A stretch of DNA of 64,000 nucleotides, taken from assembly GCA_963576475.1 (NCBI GenBank), contig OY754970.1, forward strand, positions 41,376,647-41,440,646. The letters run 5' to 3'. A program made the translations under genes and the position numbers. Positions 10,745 through 21,858 of this stretch are shown here, piece by piece (the stretch's first letter is position 1; each line of letters opens with the position of its first letter). Below the pieces are notes generated by a model. That model worked only from the letters and a program-made list of their open reading frames with translations. It was not told the DNA's origin and searched no databases. The DNA comes from Molanna angustata (Eukaryota > Arthropoda > Insecta > Trichoptera > Molannidae).

Positions 10745-11530
10745 TAATTAGTGTGTGTGTGTGTTTATGGTACACATAGAACATGGTGCTAAAAAAATTA
10801 GATCTAGGTAAGAACAAATAGGTACATATAAAAATAATTATCTAGACACCAACAAAAATCGGTACATCTTATATGATCGACATTCACCAAAAATATTCTC
10901 TCTAAAGCTCTCTCTCAAATTTTTCGTAGATAGAAAATTTCGGGATAGTTTTGTCCATAAAAATAATATTATGTTGTACCTAGCTATTATTCTATACGAT
11001 TTATTTTCACATATCGAATAAAATCAACACATTTAAAATCCAAATGCCGATATAATCGAAAAATATTTGTATAATATGCTATATGTAGGTAATAACAAAA
11101 CGTGTGTCGTGTCTCTGAGGCAACGTGAAATTTTTGTGTAAAATTCAGATAGGATGTTAAATGATTTGAAACATAGTTGGCAACCATGAAATTGAATACG
11201 CATTCCACACTATATGAGCTTATACAAAAGTGGAAAACTGTTTTCCCTGGGATATTGATTTCCGAGAGAGAAATTTATTATAAAACAAATAATTAACAAA
11301 ATAGTATAATTCGTTTGTTGGTTAGAAAAGTACATTCTTCAAATAGGAAATATTTTGAGGTGGATTCAGTTTAGTTCAAATATAATTCAGTTTTTTAAGA
11401 TGAAGTGTGATTATGAAACTCGTCAGTAAAATAAATGGAAACATGGAAATTACAATTAAGAAGGCAGATCAACTCAAACATCTCATTTTGAAATCACATT
11501 TCTCAAATATGTTTAAGAGTGTGTTTCTAA
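10745..11530. other. no recognisable feature
   Basis: AT-rich DNA with chance frames only. Confidence 0.5.
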
Positions 11531-11534
11531 AAAA

Positions 11535-11662
11535 ATACATACATACATACCATGTCCCTCGCGGGGTGAGCAGAGAACCGAACCGAACCGAACGCCACAT
11601 TTTTCTATCCTGGCACGCTTCCCTCGCCTCGTCCACATTCATCCATCGTCTCATACATGTTC
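11535..11662 (-). mobile_element. RTE-like LINE, 3' terminal fragment
   Basis: On the minus strand this encodes MRRWMNVDEAREACQDRKMW and VRFGS, the same C-terminal tail as at 1-314. It then ends GGTATGTATGTATG. A small expansion of ACCGA units (11577-11592) sits where the intact copies have a single unit. The fragment is very short and the left (5') part is lost. Confidence 0.75.
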
Positions 11663-11756
11663 TTGTAAAAAAATAATAATAATTCTTCTAATTATACGTT
11701 AATTATTCTATATACGTCGCAGAGAAATATATTTTATATTCTTAGAGATTTGTCAG

Positions 11757-11948
11757 TGGGACAAGTCCTGTCAAACGGTGAAATCAAAACCCTCATAATT
11801 AGGTACACATATCATGGATATAATCATATGGAATTCTAAAATATATTAGGATAAGTATTATAGAACTCCATATGATAATGTTATCCATGATATCGTTAAT
11901 CATGAGGGTTTTGATTTCACCGTTTGACCAGACTTACCCCCCCCCCCA
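11757..11948. mobile_element. SB1 snap-back MITE, copy 1
   Basis: Nearly the whole unit is an inverted repeat. The left arm starts GGGACAAGTCCTGTCAAACGG with GAAATCAAAACCCTC, and the right arm ends with its complement and a C-run. The centre contains ATAATATATTAGGAT flanked by TGGAATTCTA and TAGAACTCCA. Copies lie at 24.4, 27.98 and 47.09 kb. The unit has no coding capacity, so any transposase would be supplied elsewhere. The superfamily is not assigned. Confidence 0.75.
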
Positions 11949-12155
11949 GGTTTGTTTTAAAAATGCAAAAAATCTATAAATTCCTGGTAACTGATCATTT
12001 CCGAGTACGCTATAGTTACCCTTACTAACACGGAACTTCCTAGTGTACATATTTGGCGTTTTCCATATTTTTTTCAGTCACTTATTCGATTTAGATTTAG
12101 CATTATATTCCCTCTTATCTCTTCATTATTTTCGATGTTTTTATTTTTTCGAGTA

Positions 12156-12308
12156 GGTAATCGAAAATACAACAGGCAACAATAACATCTCACATAGTTC
12201 AGCAATGAGGTTCACCACTCATATGTGTTATGCTCCCTTTTATAGGGTAATTCACATCCGCACACCTGTCGCTGGTTACCCAACATTGTGAGAAATGCCA
12301 TAATGGTA
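12156..12308 (+). mobile_element. RTE-tailed short element (family T1), fuller copy
   Basis: Contains GGTAATCGAAAATACAACAG, GCAACAATAACATCTCACAT, AGTTCAGCAATGAGGTTCACCA, CACACCTGTCGCTGGTTACC and an end near CATAATGGTA. It matches 49.5-49.68 kb over its full length by eye. The tail has decayed from GATGGTATG to AATGGTA. No tRNA-like A or B box is obvious, so it may be an internally deleted LINE rather than a SINE. Confidence 0.6.
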
Positions 12309-12309
12309 A

Positions 12310-14130
12310 AAAATAAATCAACATTATGTCAGTTGTGACATCGCTAGGTATTTTGTTAAATTGTTTTTGTTTATATTTAGTAGGAGGTTTATAAGAAATT
12401 TACACTACTGAAGTTCAGTCATCTCTATCCATACATTTTTTAATAAAATTTAAATATCCTATATCCTACAACGGAGAGTTGAGGATTGGCCAAGCAGGAC
12501 GTAGTGAGTTTGGTATTTATATTTATTTATTTATTTTTATCACAACATAAATAGATAACAGCTGCCCAACTAGGTATACCTATTCTAGAACTAACAGTGT
12601 ACATATTACTTTAATATTTCACAGAAAAATGAAACATACCTAATATAGTTTTTTTTTTTACTATTTTATATGTAATTAAACTATTTGAACTAAAATAAAT
12701 TACACAAATTAGAAAAGTGAATTAAGAGGTATCATGATATGCATATATTTTTTTATTATTTTATTTTATACAAATCAATACAAAGTTTACATATAAATCA
12801 TAATTTAAAGGGGTATTCAAATTCCATTATATGATTCATAGTAACCCTCTTTAATTGAGACAAAATCTCGTTTTAAAAAAGGGAGTATCTATTTTGAATT
12901 ATTATTACATTCGCCAAAACATTGCGCATCTACTAAAAAATATGAAGCTTCACAAAACAAGAATGAAATAAACAAAAAAATAAAAATAAAAAATAAAATA
13001 AACATGTAATGCATGTATGTAGGTATCTTGTAATTGTTATTAATTAATTCCATAAATCAGACCATTGAAAAAGTATCTGTTGAAAATAGATATAAAGTGC
13101 ATATTCTTTTGTTGATAGCGGCGAAGTTAGAACACGAATCTCAGATCATATCAAGATAGCACCAAATTTATAACTAACAGAATGTAAGTACGAAAAAAGG
13201 TCTGTATCCTGATTGTTTTATCGGTGGTATATGCTGCAACAAGGACAGTACTCAGCCACCGCAAAAGTACACTGATTTCAACAAGGATAAGATGATGAAA
13301 ACATTGGCATTATTAAAACAAAGGATAGAAATAAAAAAATAAAATTAAAACATGTATGTTTTATCATTATTCCTATGAATTTTTGATTTTTTTGCAGATA
13401 AATACTTAGTACTAATATGTACTACGTGTACCCGTAGATAGTTTTTACCAGTCAATAACCTTTCTATAAAAATTGGTATTTTGGTTTCGAACGTCATACC
13501 AGTAACAAGAAACATTCACATCTTCAAATGGAGAGATGGAAAAATGAAATGTTCTAAACAAGAACAGATTAAGTATTACTTTGCAAAGATTGAAGACGAA
13601 CTCTGTTACAGTACCTAGATACCTACATAATAACAAACGATGTGGATTATCCTGTTAAAGTTTTCACATCCCGTAATAAACGTCCAATCTCCGAGCATTA
13701 CATGGGATAATTGTATAAAATACTAGTTTAACTTCCTGCAATTTTAAAGCAAACACAACAGTAAATAAAACCTTTGTACATAGATCAGAGTGAATCCTCG
13801 AATTAAAACAATTCAAAGTGTAGATCTATCTATAGATGGGTCGGTACTATTATTATTTGTTACGTCCTAAATAAAATAAACTCCAAAGTTTCAACTGTGC
13901 AAAACATCAACTATTACAACGATAGAGTTGTTCCTCCCAACACTATATACACGTACTATTTATTAATTTATTAAGTTCTACGCTCATTAGAGCATTAACA
14001 TAAATTTGTTAAACAAGAAATATAAAATATACATGTGCATTGCCATAATCGTAAAAAACAAAATAAAAACAAAATAAAAAACATAGGCAATTTAAAATGG
14101 AAACCTAGTTATTGATGGAAACCTCGTAAT
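12310..14130. other. no recognisable feature
   Basis: AT-rich. T-rich starts of possible minus-strand retroposon ends occur near 12520 and 12750. A short GC-normal patch at 13200-13270 shows no frame. Nothing can be called. Confidence 0.45.
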
Positions 14131-14135
14131 TTATC

Positions 14136-14475
14136 CAATTTTTAACAACTCAATAGTGACGAAATTGGAATATTATGGGAGAACCGGGAACTCAATACTC
14201 GTACAGGACTTACGACCTGACATTTTTTCAAACCTTTTTTGTAATGCCATCTATTGAGAAGTTGTTTTTTTTTTGTAAACACTGAAAGGAACAACCCTTG
14301 AAATCTCGGTGGCGATTATACATGTCTTATTTTCAAACGATCTGTATCTCATTATTAAAATAGTGCCCTGAGTTCCTGGTTCTTCTATAATATTCCAACT
14401 TCGTCTCTATTGAGATGTCAAAAAATTGTCAAAAATATCATTGACTCCCAACAGGGAAAAATCCAATGTTTGCGT
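14136..14475. mobile_element. FB1 fold-back family, two-arm degenerate copy
   Basis: The left arm (14136-14195) and right arm (about 14369-14430) are inverted copies sharing CTCAATAG.GACGAA.TTGGAATATTAT and GAACC.GGAACTCA. The 38 kb copy has the same arm sequence at its outer ends. The tail TTGACTCCCAACAGGGAAAAA and CCAATGTTTGCG also occurs just outside the 38 kb copy and, inverted, at 16.87 kb. The centre (TAATGCCATCTATTGAGAAG) is related to the left part of the 4.84 kb copy. Confidence 0.6.
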
Positions 14476-14479
14476 ATAA

Positions 14480-15300
14480 GTATACAGCTTTTAAAAAATA
14501 TTCGAAAACTTATTAAATATTCGAATTAGTGCAAACACTTCAATGCATTACAATTTGTTGTTAATATATTTGTGACTTCTTGTATGTACATATAATTCGT
14601 ACACTGGTGGGTTTATTGCCAAACGGCAATATCATCCAAACATCCAAAGTTCATGTCAATATACAATACTATGTGTATTATGGCAATAAGGTTAAGACAT
14701 GACAAAAATAAAATAAAGATAACAGTAGAAAATTAATTAAAAGATTGAATTTAAAAACAATGATTGGAAAACAAAAGAAGAAGAAGATGAAGAATAGATC
14801 AGGTATGATCAGATAGATTTTTTAAGCCATTTTTTTGAATATGTTTAATAAGATAGCGAACGTAATATCAGGACTTAGACTATTCCAAAGCTTTGCTGGT
14901 TGAACTTCAAATGAAGAGTTAAAAAAATCAACAACAGTACAATGAATTCGATAGTAAAATACGTTTAGCAGATTGGAGTGGACGGCCGTGGCTTTAAAGA
15001 TTTGTCTTTGAGATGCTGAGGTAAATTAGGATTAGAAAGGAGATCGTATAACAATAACAGGATATGTAGGTACTTATATTACATTTTGAAGGCGTCCAAG
15101 TTTGTTGAGATGTTCCTCGTTTGCATCATAGTCAAGCAACGGTAAGAGATGTTATTTATTAAGCATTATTTTATTGATTAAGTCATGTTATGATTACTAA
15201 GAGGGTAATGAATAAATATAGTCAATTTGTAAATAACATTTTTTTCAAATTTTTCTCATTAAATCGGAAAAATCGGATCAAATATTAGGATCAAACGAAA
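14480..15300. other. no recognisable feature
   Basis: AT-rich DNA. A small GAAGAAGAAG tract at 14774-14790 may be the end of a lost LINE fragment. No coding is visible. Confidence 0.45.
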
Positions 15301-15307
15301 ACAATAA

Positions 15308-15955
15308 ATGCATTCTATCACCCTATGCCCCTCCTGGGGTAGTCAGAGAGAACCTACCGCCACATTTTACTATCTTGGCACACATTCATCGCCTCTTCAA
15401 CATACCTCGATACCTCGTCTCGTACATGTTCGTCTGTTGTTCAAGCTTCTAACATTCCGTGTTTCAGAATATCTTTCTCATGGTCGTGCCATCCCTTTTT
15501 TTGGCGCTCCCAATCTCTCATTCCAATCCTGACCGCAATGTATATTTTCTTCGTCAGGCATTCCTTATTCAATCTCCCCATATGGCCAAACTATCTCAAT
15601 GTGTTCATTTTCATTCTTTTAATGACATCTTTCTTCATCTTATATTCTTTCTTCATTTCTTACCCTGTCATACCCATGTTCATACCCCATCATACCCTGT
15701 CGTTCTATTACAGATTCTTCTTTACTATCTTATTTCAACTCCACTAATTTTTCTGCTTTCGTGCGACTTCTGCCATGTCCAGGTTTCACTTGAATACGTC
15801 AAGGCTGGCACAAAGATAGCGTTATGAATGTTAACTTTGGCATCCTTTGATATGTCGTGATCATTCATAGCTGACATAAGTGCTCCATTAACCCTGTTTC
15901 CTGCCATAACTCTTCTTTCGATATCCTTATACCTTTATCCATATTATTCGATATC
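15308..15955 (-). mobile_element. RTE-like LINE, decayed C-terminal third
   Basis: The minus strand reads ISKEELWQETG-like sequence, then MAGNRVNGALMSAMNDHDISK and IHNAIFVPALTYSSETWTWQ, aligning with the 17 kb copy. After that, frames are broken until the tail region, where the complement of the WFGHIERM segment and the LSAYP end can still be followed to about 15310. It lacks the TATG tail. The copy is dead through several indels. Confidence 0.75.
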
Positions 15956-15959
15956 CTTG

Positions 15960-16570
15960 TTTCTTTATTAAATGCACTTAACAATCTTAATTTGGTGTAA
16001 GTAAGGGTGTATGATTTATTTTAATAGGAACCTATATTTTCAGTTTTTTTTTTGTTCTTGATTGTTTTTTTTTATTTTATATATAACTATGTAAGTTATA
16101 GAGTCATTTTTTGCTTACTTTGACGTCATTATATTCCTGACTCCCTCATCAAACACAAGATTTTTAATATTTTTTGATGAGGTTATAAAAAAATGTCATT
16201 ATTGTATGTATCATATACCTATCTACTTTGATAAATTGTGTTATGATATTGTAAAATAGAAAAAATGATAAATATATAAAAAGAAAAATAAAATAGAACA
16301 TGGAAGTTTTCTTCATTCCTTATAGCCCGTGGGCATTAAATGAATAGAGAAGGCGGAGGAGGCTGGTTGAATGCGCCGGTCCATCGTGGACTGATGAATG
16401 CATCCCATTCATGGAGATATTCTTTGGGAATCCACCGTCAGTATAACATTACCTGGAACAAAGGAAAAAATCCCAGCTCATTAATGCAGCCTTTAATGAT
16501 ACAAGACAACGAGATAAACACAGGAAAAAAATGAGATTGGTCAAATATGTGTACCTAGGTCTATATTATA
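15960..16570. other. unrecognised segment with one small GC-normal frame
   Basis: Mostly AT-rich. At 16340-16534 a 64-residue plus-strand frame (MNREGGGGWLNAPVHRG start, MQPLMIQDNE near its end) sits in GC-normal DNA. I do not recognise it. It may be the remnant of a mobile element. No signal peptide or domain is visible. Confidence 0.3.
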
Positions 16571-16574
16571 ATGT

Positions 16575-16633
16575 ATACAGGCCATGTCCCTTTTATTGGG
16601 ATAGGCATAGAGAAACGAACGCCATATTTTTCA
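16575..16633 (-). mobile_element. RTE-like LINE, tiny 3' fragment
   Basis: The complement of GGCCATGTCCC...GAACGCCATATTTTTCAT matches the last 60 bases of the RTE-like coding tail (the IWRSVxSAYPxxDMA region). The rest is lost. Confidence 0.55.
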
Positions 16634-16839
16634 TCGACATTCTCTCTTTCAGAATGTCGTTCAGATGGTACAGCTATCCTTTTCCTGGATAGCTCCTTCT
16701 TTAATTTCTAAAATAATTTGTTGAAATATCTACATCAAGAAAATAAATAATTTGTACATGAATGATACTGAAAATATATTCATAAGCGATCTTCACTTTG
16801 CAGTCACAATGTTGTAATTTTATTAAAAAGGATTTTTTT

Positions 16840-17130
16840 TTAATATTTATTAGTTGCATACATGCAAACATTGGATATTTTTCCCTGTCGGGAGTCAAAA
16901 TCCAAATTTTTGCGAATTAGCAATTAAAAATATATTCTATTTTCACACACATTGGTACAAGTAGGAAAACAAGACAAAAATGAAATAATGTTTCTGGCGC
17001 ACTTCAGGGATGACATCTGTGCGAGACACCGTGACCATAGATGGCGTTACAAAAAGGTTTATTCGTTACTTTATAGATGGCAATAGTAATAATGTCTTAT
17101 TTTCATGTGAATTTTTACACATTATTCAAA
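16840..17130. mobile_element. FB1 family, degenerate pieces
   Basis: The segment CAAACATTGGATATTTTTCCC with CTGTCGGGAGTCAAA is the inverse of the outer flank of the 38 kb fold-back copy. ATGGCGTTACAAAAAGGTTT and TATAGATGGCAATA match 4.84 kb. It appears as scattered relics of one insertion. Confidence 0.45.
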
Positions 17131-17159
17131 TATATAGTTTGTTTAGTTATTTTTGATTC

Positions 17160-18512
17160 AAATATTTTATTATGTAGGTATAAGCGGGGGCGTGACTCAG
17201 AGAGCATGGCAAGTAAGTGAAGACGAAAAAGATGAAATTACGCGAGAGGAGGTGCTTGAAGCAGTAAAACACGCGAAAGCGGGAAAAGCTGCCGGATATG
17301 ATAGTATATCAGCTGAACTTATAAAATATGGCGGCGAGCAGACGTTGGAGTGGTGCCACTCTCTTTTCAACCTGTGTTGGGAAGCAGGACGCACTCCAGC
17401 GGACTGGAGAAATGCAGTCGTGGTACCTTTGTATAAAGGTAAAGGATCGAAACTCGACTGCAAAAACTATAGAGCCATAAGTTTGTTTAGCTCAGTTGGT
17501 AAAATGTACGCAAGGATCCTGGATCAAAGAGTACGAAAGGTTACTGAATGCAAGATATGGGATGTCCAAGGAGCGTTTGTGGGCGGCAGAGGATGTATAG
17601 ACCAAATTTTTTCTCTACGAATGGTCACAGAGAAGGTTCTGGATAAAAACCAGAAACTGTTCTGTGCCTTTATAGACCTAGAAAAGGCCTATGATAAAGT
17701 TGTTAGAGAGAAACTATGTGAAACTATATACTATCAGCGTATGGAATGAAGAGTAAGCTGATACGCGCAATCGCGTCATTATATGAGAACAGCGAAGCAT
17801 GTGTTCGTGTCAACGACACAGTAACATCGTGGTTCTCGATAAATAATGGCGTTAGACAGGGATGCGTGCTGTCTCCATGGCTGTTCAACCTGTACATTGA
17901 CTTCTGTATAAGAGCCCGTAAGGATGAAAGCAAAGGTCTGAAACTGAGTAATGTAATAGTGCGTGATTTAATGTATGCAGATGACAAAGTACTGTTAGCT
18001 GAAAGTATGGAAGAGTTACAGTATCTTGTAAGCATGGTATATGAAGGATGCATAGAGAATGGTGTGAGAATGAATGCCAGCAAATCAAAGGTAATGGTCT
18101 TTGAAAAGAGTGAAAGCAGAACAGCGTGTAAAATAAGAGTAGAGAATGAATGGCTCGAGCAAGTCGACGAGTATGTATATCTGGGAAGCATGTTTCAACG
18201 GAATGGACGACCTGATAAGGATATCGAAAGAAGAGTTATGGCAGGAAACAGAGTGAATGGTGCACTGAGACCAGTTATGAATGATCGCAACATATCAAAG
18301 GCTGCCAAAGTTGCCATTCATAACGCTATCTTAGTGCCAACATCGACGTATGCAAGTGAAACCTGGACATGGCAGAAGTCGCACGAAAGCAGAATAAATG
18401 CTGTTGAAATGAGATCGCTAAGAAGAATCTGCAATAGAACGATGTATGACAGGGTAAGAAATGAGAACATAAGGAAAGAATGTAAGATGAAGAAAGATAT
18501 CATTAAGAGGCT
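17160..18512 (+). mobile_element. RTE-like LINE, RT-domain portion (first part of split copy)
   Basis: Open from about 17165, the frame encodes the RT domain: KAGKAAGYDSISAELIKYGG, WRNAVVVPLYKGKG, KNYRAISLFSSVGKM, and motif A FCAFIDLEKAYDKV. A +1 shift occurs near 17725-17740. The second frame (from 17746) carries GVRQGCVLSPWLFNLY (motif B), LMYADDKVLLAES (catalytic YADD), YLGSMF, then the ETWTWQKSHESRINAVEMRS tail. The endonuclease is missing (5' truncation). The copy is interrupted at 18499-18512 and resumes at 22888. With the two inserts removed, the frame runs on exactly. The one frameshift makes it a pseudogene. Confidence 0.85.
18499..18512. repeat. 14-bp target-site duplication of the R1-clade LINE (left copy)
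   Basis: ATCATTAAGAGGCT here is repeated exactly at 22413-22426, bracketing the minus-strand LINE. The last T cannot be told from the poly-T. The duplication contains both RTE sequence (ATCATTAA) and the first six bases of the TTAA-flanked insert (GAGGCT), which fixes the order of events. Confidence 0.9.
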
Positions 18513-18669
18513 TTTTTTTTTTTTCTTCCCCCACCACCACCCGTTCTGCTTATGGGGACTAATAACGGCCCCTTGCAAAACTCTGAAAGAACACATAAAG
18601 AACATTTGAAGAGTCCGGAGAACTCTAAAACCTTGCAGACACTGCACTTAATGTGCCAAAGAGAGCTAA

Positions 18670-21600
18670 TCATGTTGAAACAACTGGCTCACTGCTCAGT
18701 GATAGTGAAGATAATAGTGCACCGAATTTAAGACAGAAAGTCTTGAAAGCCCTAAAATTGCTCTTCGTGGCTACAAGGTCCGCATGTCCAATGGGTCCAA
18801 AGAAATTCCCACGGACATCGTCGTAGAGTTCTCGTCGGTAAGTTGACACGGAGAAGTTAGTGCATTCCCATAGGATATGCTCAGAAGTCTGTTCAGGGTT
18901 ATCACAAAGCTGACATGAGGACGAATCGGATAAGTGAAAACGAAAGAGATAGCTTTTGAAACTGCCGTGTCCAGTAAGGAATTGCGTGGTCCAATAATCG
19001 GGAACAATCCACGAGGAAAAAATTCGAGTCCTCACATCGGGAAGAAATAAAAATGTCAGTCTGCCCACGGAAGAAGAGGACCAGCGACGTTGCCAAGCAT
19101 CTAAAAGAGAACTCCGGGCCAAGTTCTCGATCTCTCTACGAACTGTGGGTAAATTTACAGGTGGGAGAGAAACACCACCCAAAATTGAGCTTCGGCCTCT
19201 ATACAGGTTGTGAATTGAAGCTCGTCGCTGTGTTTCCAGATCAAGGGGAGCCATACCAGTGAGAATAGAAAGTGTGTCGGTAGCGCAGGTTCTGTAAGCC
19301 TTTGCTAAAGCTATTAGAGCGAAGCGCTGTCCAGAAAGCAGCAGACGTCTAATGTATTGGGTTTCACAACGATGAGCCCAACAAGGAGCGGCATAACACA
19401 TAATACTCAGAAAGGTAGCGTTGTAAAACAGTCTTGCTACTGGAAATTTAAGGCCCCAACTAGCTCGAGCAAGACGTGAAATCTTTTGGAAGGCTATTTT
19501 TGCACTGTCGGATACAGCACGAACATGGTATTGGAAAGTTAGGCCTCTATCTAGTGTAACACCCAAAACTTTGACCCTATCCTTAAATATTACACGCGTA
19601 TTGATAAATTTGATGGAGGGAGGATTTTTCATTATGCCTTTTAACACTAACCCATATGTCTTATTAGGTGCAAAATTGAGTCTATGACTTATACCCCAAT
19701 CTGCAACAGAAGAAAGTAACTGAGTAGCTGCGCGCTCAATAAGTGCTCGGGTGTTACCTTGAATAAGGATTGTAGCATCATCGGCATATGCCAAAATACT
19801 GCAGCCCGTAGGCGTTGAAAGTGATAGAAGGTCGTCGAACAAGATGTTCCATAACAGTGGACCCAGAACAGAACCCTGAGGGCACCCGATGCTAATTGGT
19901 CGCCAGTGCAAATCCTGTCCCCCGGGCATGGCCACATGTCTATTAGTAAAATAGCTCTTCACTATTTTATATATGTTGCAAGGAACCTTACGGTCTCGAA
20001 GTTTTTTTAAAATTAGAGGCCACCAGGCATTGTCGAATGCTCCCGCAATGTCAAGAGATATAGAGATAACATATTTACTATCAGAGCTACTAACAATATC
20101 AGATATAGCCAAGATAGCATCAACCGTTGATTTCCCAGCGCGAAAACCGAACTGACGATCGGACAGTGGGTGGGTACTGGAAAGATGATCTTCTAAGCGT
20201 CGACATATAAGCTTTTCTAAGACCTTACCCAAAATAGGTAGTAAAGTAATCGGTCTATATGATTTTGGGTCAGAAGGATCCAGGTCACTACGCTTGGGAA
20301 TAACAGTCATTAAACCTGTTTTCCAACAATCCGGAAAGTAGCCTTCTCGCAAGCAATTCTTGTACAATAAGATAATCTCGTGGCGAGCTATGTGCCAGCA
20401 CCTTTGTACGAGAGCTGCGTCAATGCGGTCAATGCCAGGAGATTTGTTTTGGTGAAGATTCTTGATGATAAAATCAAGCTCATCGAGATTGGCGAAGGTC
20501 GATATGGGAGTTTGCGGGATATCGGATTGGTTATTGCGTATTTGTGAATGAAGAGGAGTATCAGATGAAATGTCATCAGAAGAAATAAGTATGTCAAGTA
20601 GCGTGCTCGTCGTCGAGTCAGAGTCTATTGTGATAATTCCAGTTCGTGGATCACGGATACACGAGACTGACGCATTTGGATATTTTTTCATTGATGCATA
20701 TCTAAACACAGCACCCCAAGGATCTGTGGTTGAAACCTCAGATACCAAACGGCGCCATGCTTCAGACTTGGCACGAGAAATCTCGCGTTTATAGATATTA
20801 TTTGAGCGTCTATACTCACATTGAAGTACAGTTACAAAGTCATTTGAACTTCCTCGACGACGGGCCGCTCTCAACGCGCGGTGAGCTCGAGTCGAAGTTC
20901 GTTTAAGGATGTCTAAGCCAGGATGCCACCATTCATTAGGAGACATATGACTAGAAGAAGTTCTGCCGATCGCCTTCTCGGCACAATAAATTATACTCTG
21001 CGTAAAAGATGAGGCCATTTCCGCAGTAGTACAAGATCTACAAGATAAACGATCCAGCGAGCATTCAAAGTAGCGGTCAAAGTCTAACCAACGCCATCTG
21101 TCACACCCTGTCCGGAATCTTCTAAGCAAAGGTTTCGCTAAAGGAATTGGGGGTACATTGGAAATAATCTGGAACGTGATAAGGTTATGGTCACTACACG
21201 AGGCATCCTCGTCAACAGACCAATTACATAATCTGTGGTTAATCTGAGGTGTAGCTAAAGTGACATCTATATGACTTGTACCCATGTGGTTGGAGAAGGT
21301 AGGTGGACTGAAAGGATTGTTCAACACACTCAAATTGTGGCGAGAGATAAAATCTTCGCAGCTTACACCTCTGGTGAATTTTCTGGACCCGAAAGTGGTA
21401 GTGTTACACCATAGAATAGATTCGGCATTAAAATCACCTCCAATAATTAATGATGCGTTGCCGAGTTGGCCCAATATAACATCCAGTTGATCCAGAAAAC
21501 GAAATTCGGATTCACTAAACTGAAAATATATCGAAATAATATAAAACGAATCACTTGGAGAAGAAATCTGGACTACAACCAAGTGACTAGAAGATAAGTG

Positions 21601-21858
21601 ATCCAGGCATATGAAGTTAATGTTGGGATTGTAAATAGCTATACAGCTCATCGGAGGGTTCGTTGAGGTACAGCTCGAAGCCATAGCAACTCGAACACCC
21701 GGACCAAATGATGGCACAATTCCATCTCGAGAGTACGGCTCTTGGATAAGACAAACATCAATGTTCATGCGATGAGCAGACTGACTGAGTTCGGCTGAAG
21801 CCGATTGTCCACGGCCAAGATTAAGCTGACCAAATTTAACAGAAGCATTACACGCCAT
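18670..21858 (-). CDS. ORF2: AP-like endonuclease and reverse transcriptase of R1-clade LINE
   Basis: Encodes about 1062 residues and drives target-primed reverse transcription: the endonuclease nicks target DNA and the RT copies the element RNA from the nick. Endonuclease motifs: QLNLG at 11-15, LIQEPY with E40, GGDFNAES around 140-147, SDH at 222-224. RT motifs: NKSPGIDRID at 471-480, SYRPITLLPILGKVLEKL, motif A DIAGAFDNAWWP (D603), motif B GCPQGSVLGPLLW at 658-670, motif C YADD at 691-694. C-terminal zinc motif: C982, C985, H994, C999 (CQLC...H...C). The start ATG at 21858 is chosen because it overlaps the ORF1 stop by 11 bases, as is common in this clade. The same frame is open upstream to an ATG at 22137, but that part overlies ORF1. 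No stop or frameshift is seen, so the protein could be functional. Confidence 0.9.
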   Translation of the reverse strand: MACNASVKFGQLNLGRGQSASAELSQSAHRMNIDVCLIQEPYSRDGIVPSFGPGVRVAMASSCTSTNPPMSCIAIYNPNINFICLDHLSSSHLVVVQISSPSDSFYIISIYFQFSESEFRFLDQLDVILGQLGNASLIIGGDFNAESILWCNTTTFGSRKFTRGVSCEDFISRHNLSVLNNPFSPPTFSNHMGTSHIDVTLATPQINHRLCNWSVDEDASCSDHNLITFQIISNVPPIPLAKPLLRRFRTGCDRWRWLDFDRYFECSLDRLSCRSCTTAEMASSFTQSIIYCAEKAIGRTSSSHMSPNEWWHPGLDILKRTSTRAHRALRAARRRGSSNDFVTVLQCEYRRSNNIYKREISRAKSEAWRRLVSEVSTTDPWGAVFRYASMKKYPNASVSCIRDPRTGIITIDSDSTTSTLLDILISSDDISSDTPLHSQIRNNQSDIPQTPISTFANLDELDFIIKNLHQNKSPGIDRIDAALVQRCWHIARHEIILLYKNCLREGYFPDCWKTGLMTVIPKRSDLDPSDPKSYRPITLLPILGKVLEKLICRRLEDHLSSTHPLSDRQFGFRAGKSTVDAILAISDIVSSSDSKYVISISLDIAGAFDNAWWPLILKKLRDRKVPCNIYKIVKSYFTNRHVAMPGGQDLHWRPISIGCPQGSVLGPLLWNILFDDLLSLSTPTGCSILAYADDATILIQGNTRALIERAATQLLSSVADWGISHRLNFAPNKTYGLVLKGIMKNPPSIKFINTRVIFKDRVKVLGVTLDRGLTFQYHVRAVSDSAKIAFQKISRLARASWGLKFPVARLFYNATFLSIMCYAAPCWAHRCETQYIRRLLLSGQRFALIALAKAYRTCATDTLSILTGMAPLDLETQRRASIHNLYRGRSSILGGVSLPPVNLPTVRREIENLARSSLLDAWQRRWSSSSVGRLTFLFLPDVRTRIFSSWIVPDYWTTQFLTGHGSFKSYLFRFHLSDSSSCQLCDNPEQTSEHILWECTNFSVSTYRRELYDDVRGNFFGPIGHADLVATKSNFRAFKTFCLKFGALLSSLSLSSEPVVST

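Noticed and set aside
17724..18191. 155-codon minus-strand frame
   Set aside because: Antisense shadow of the RTE-like RT coding region.
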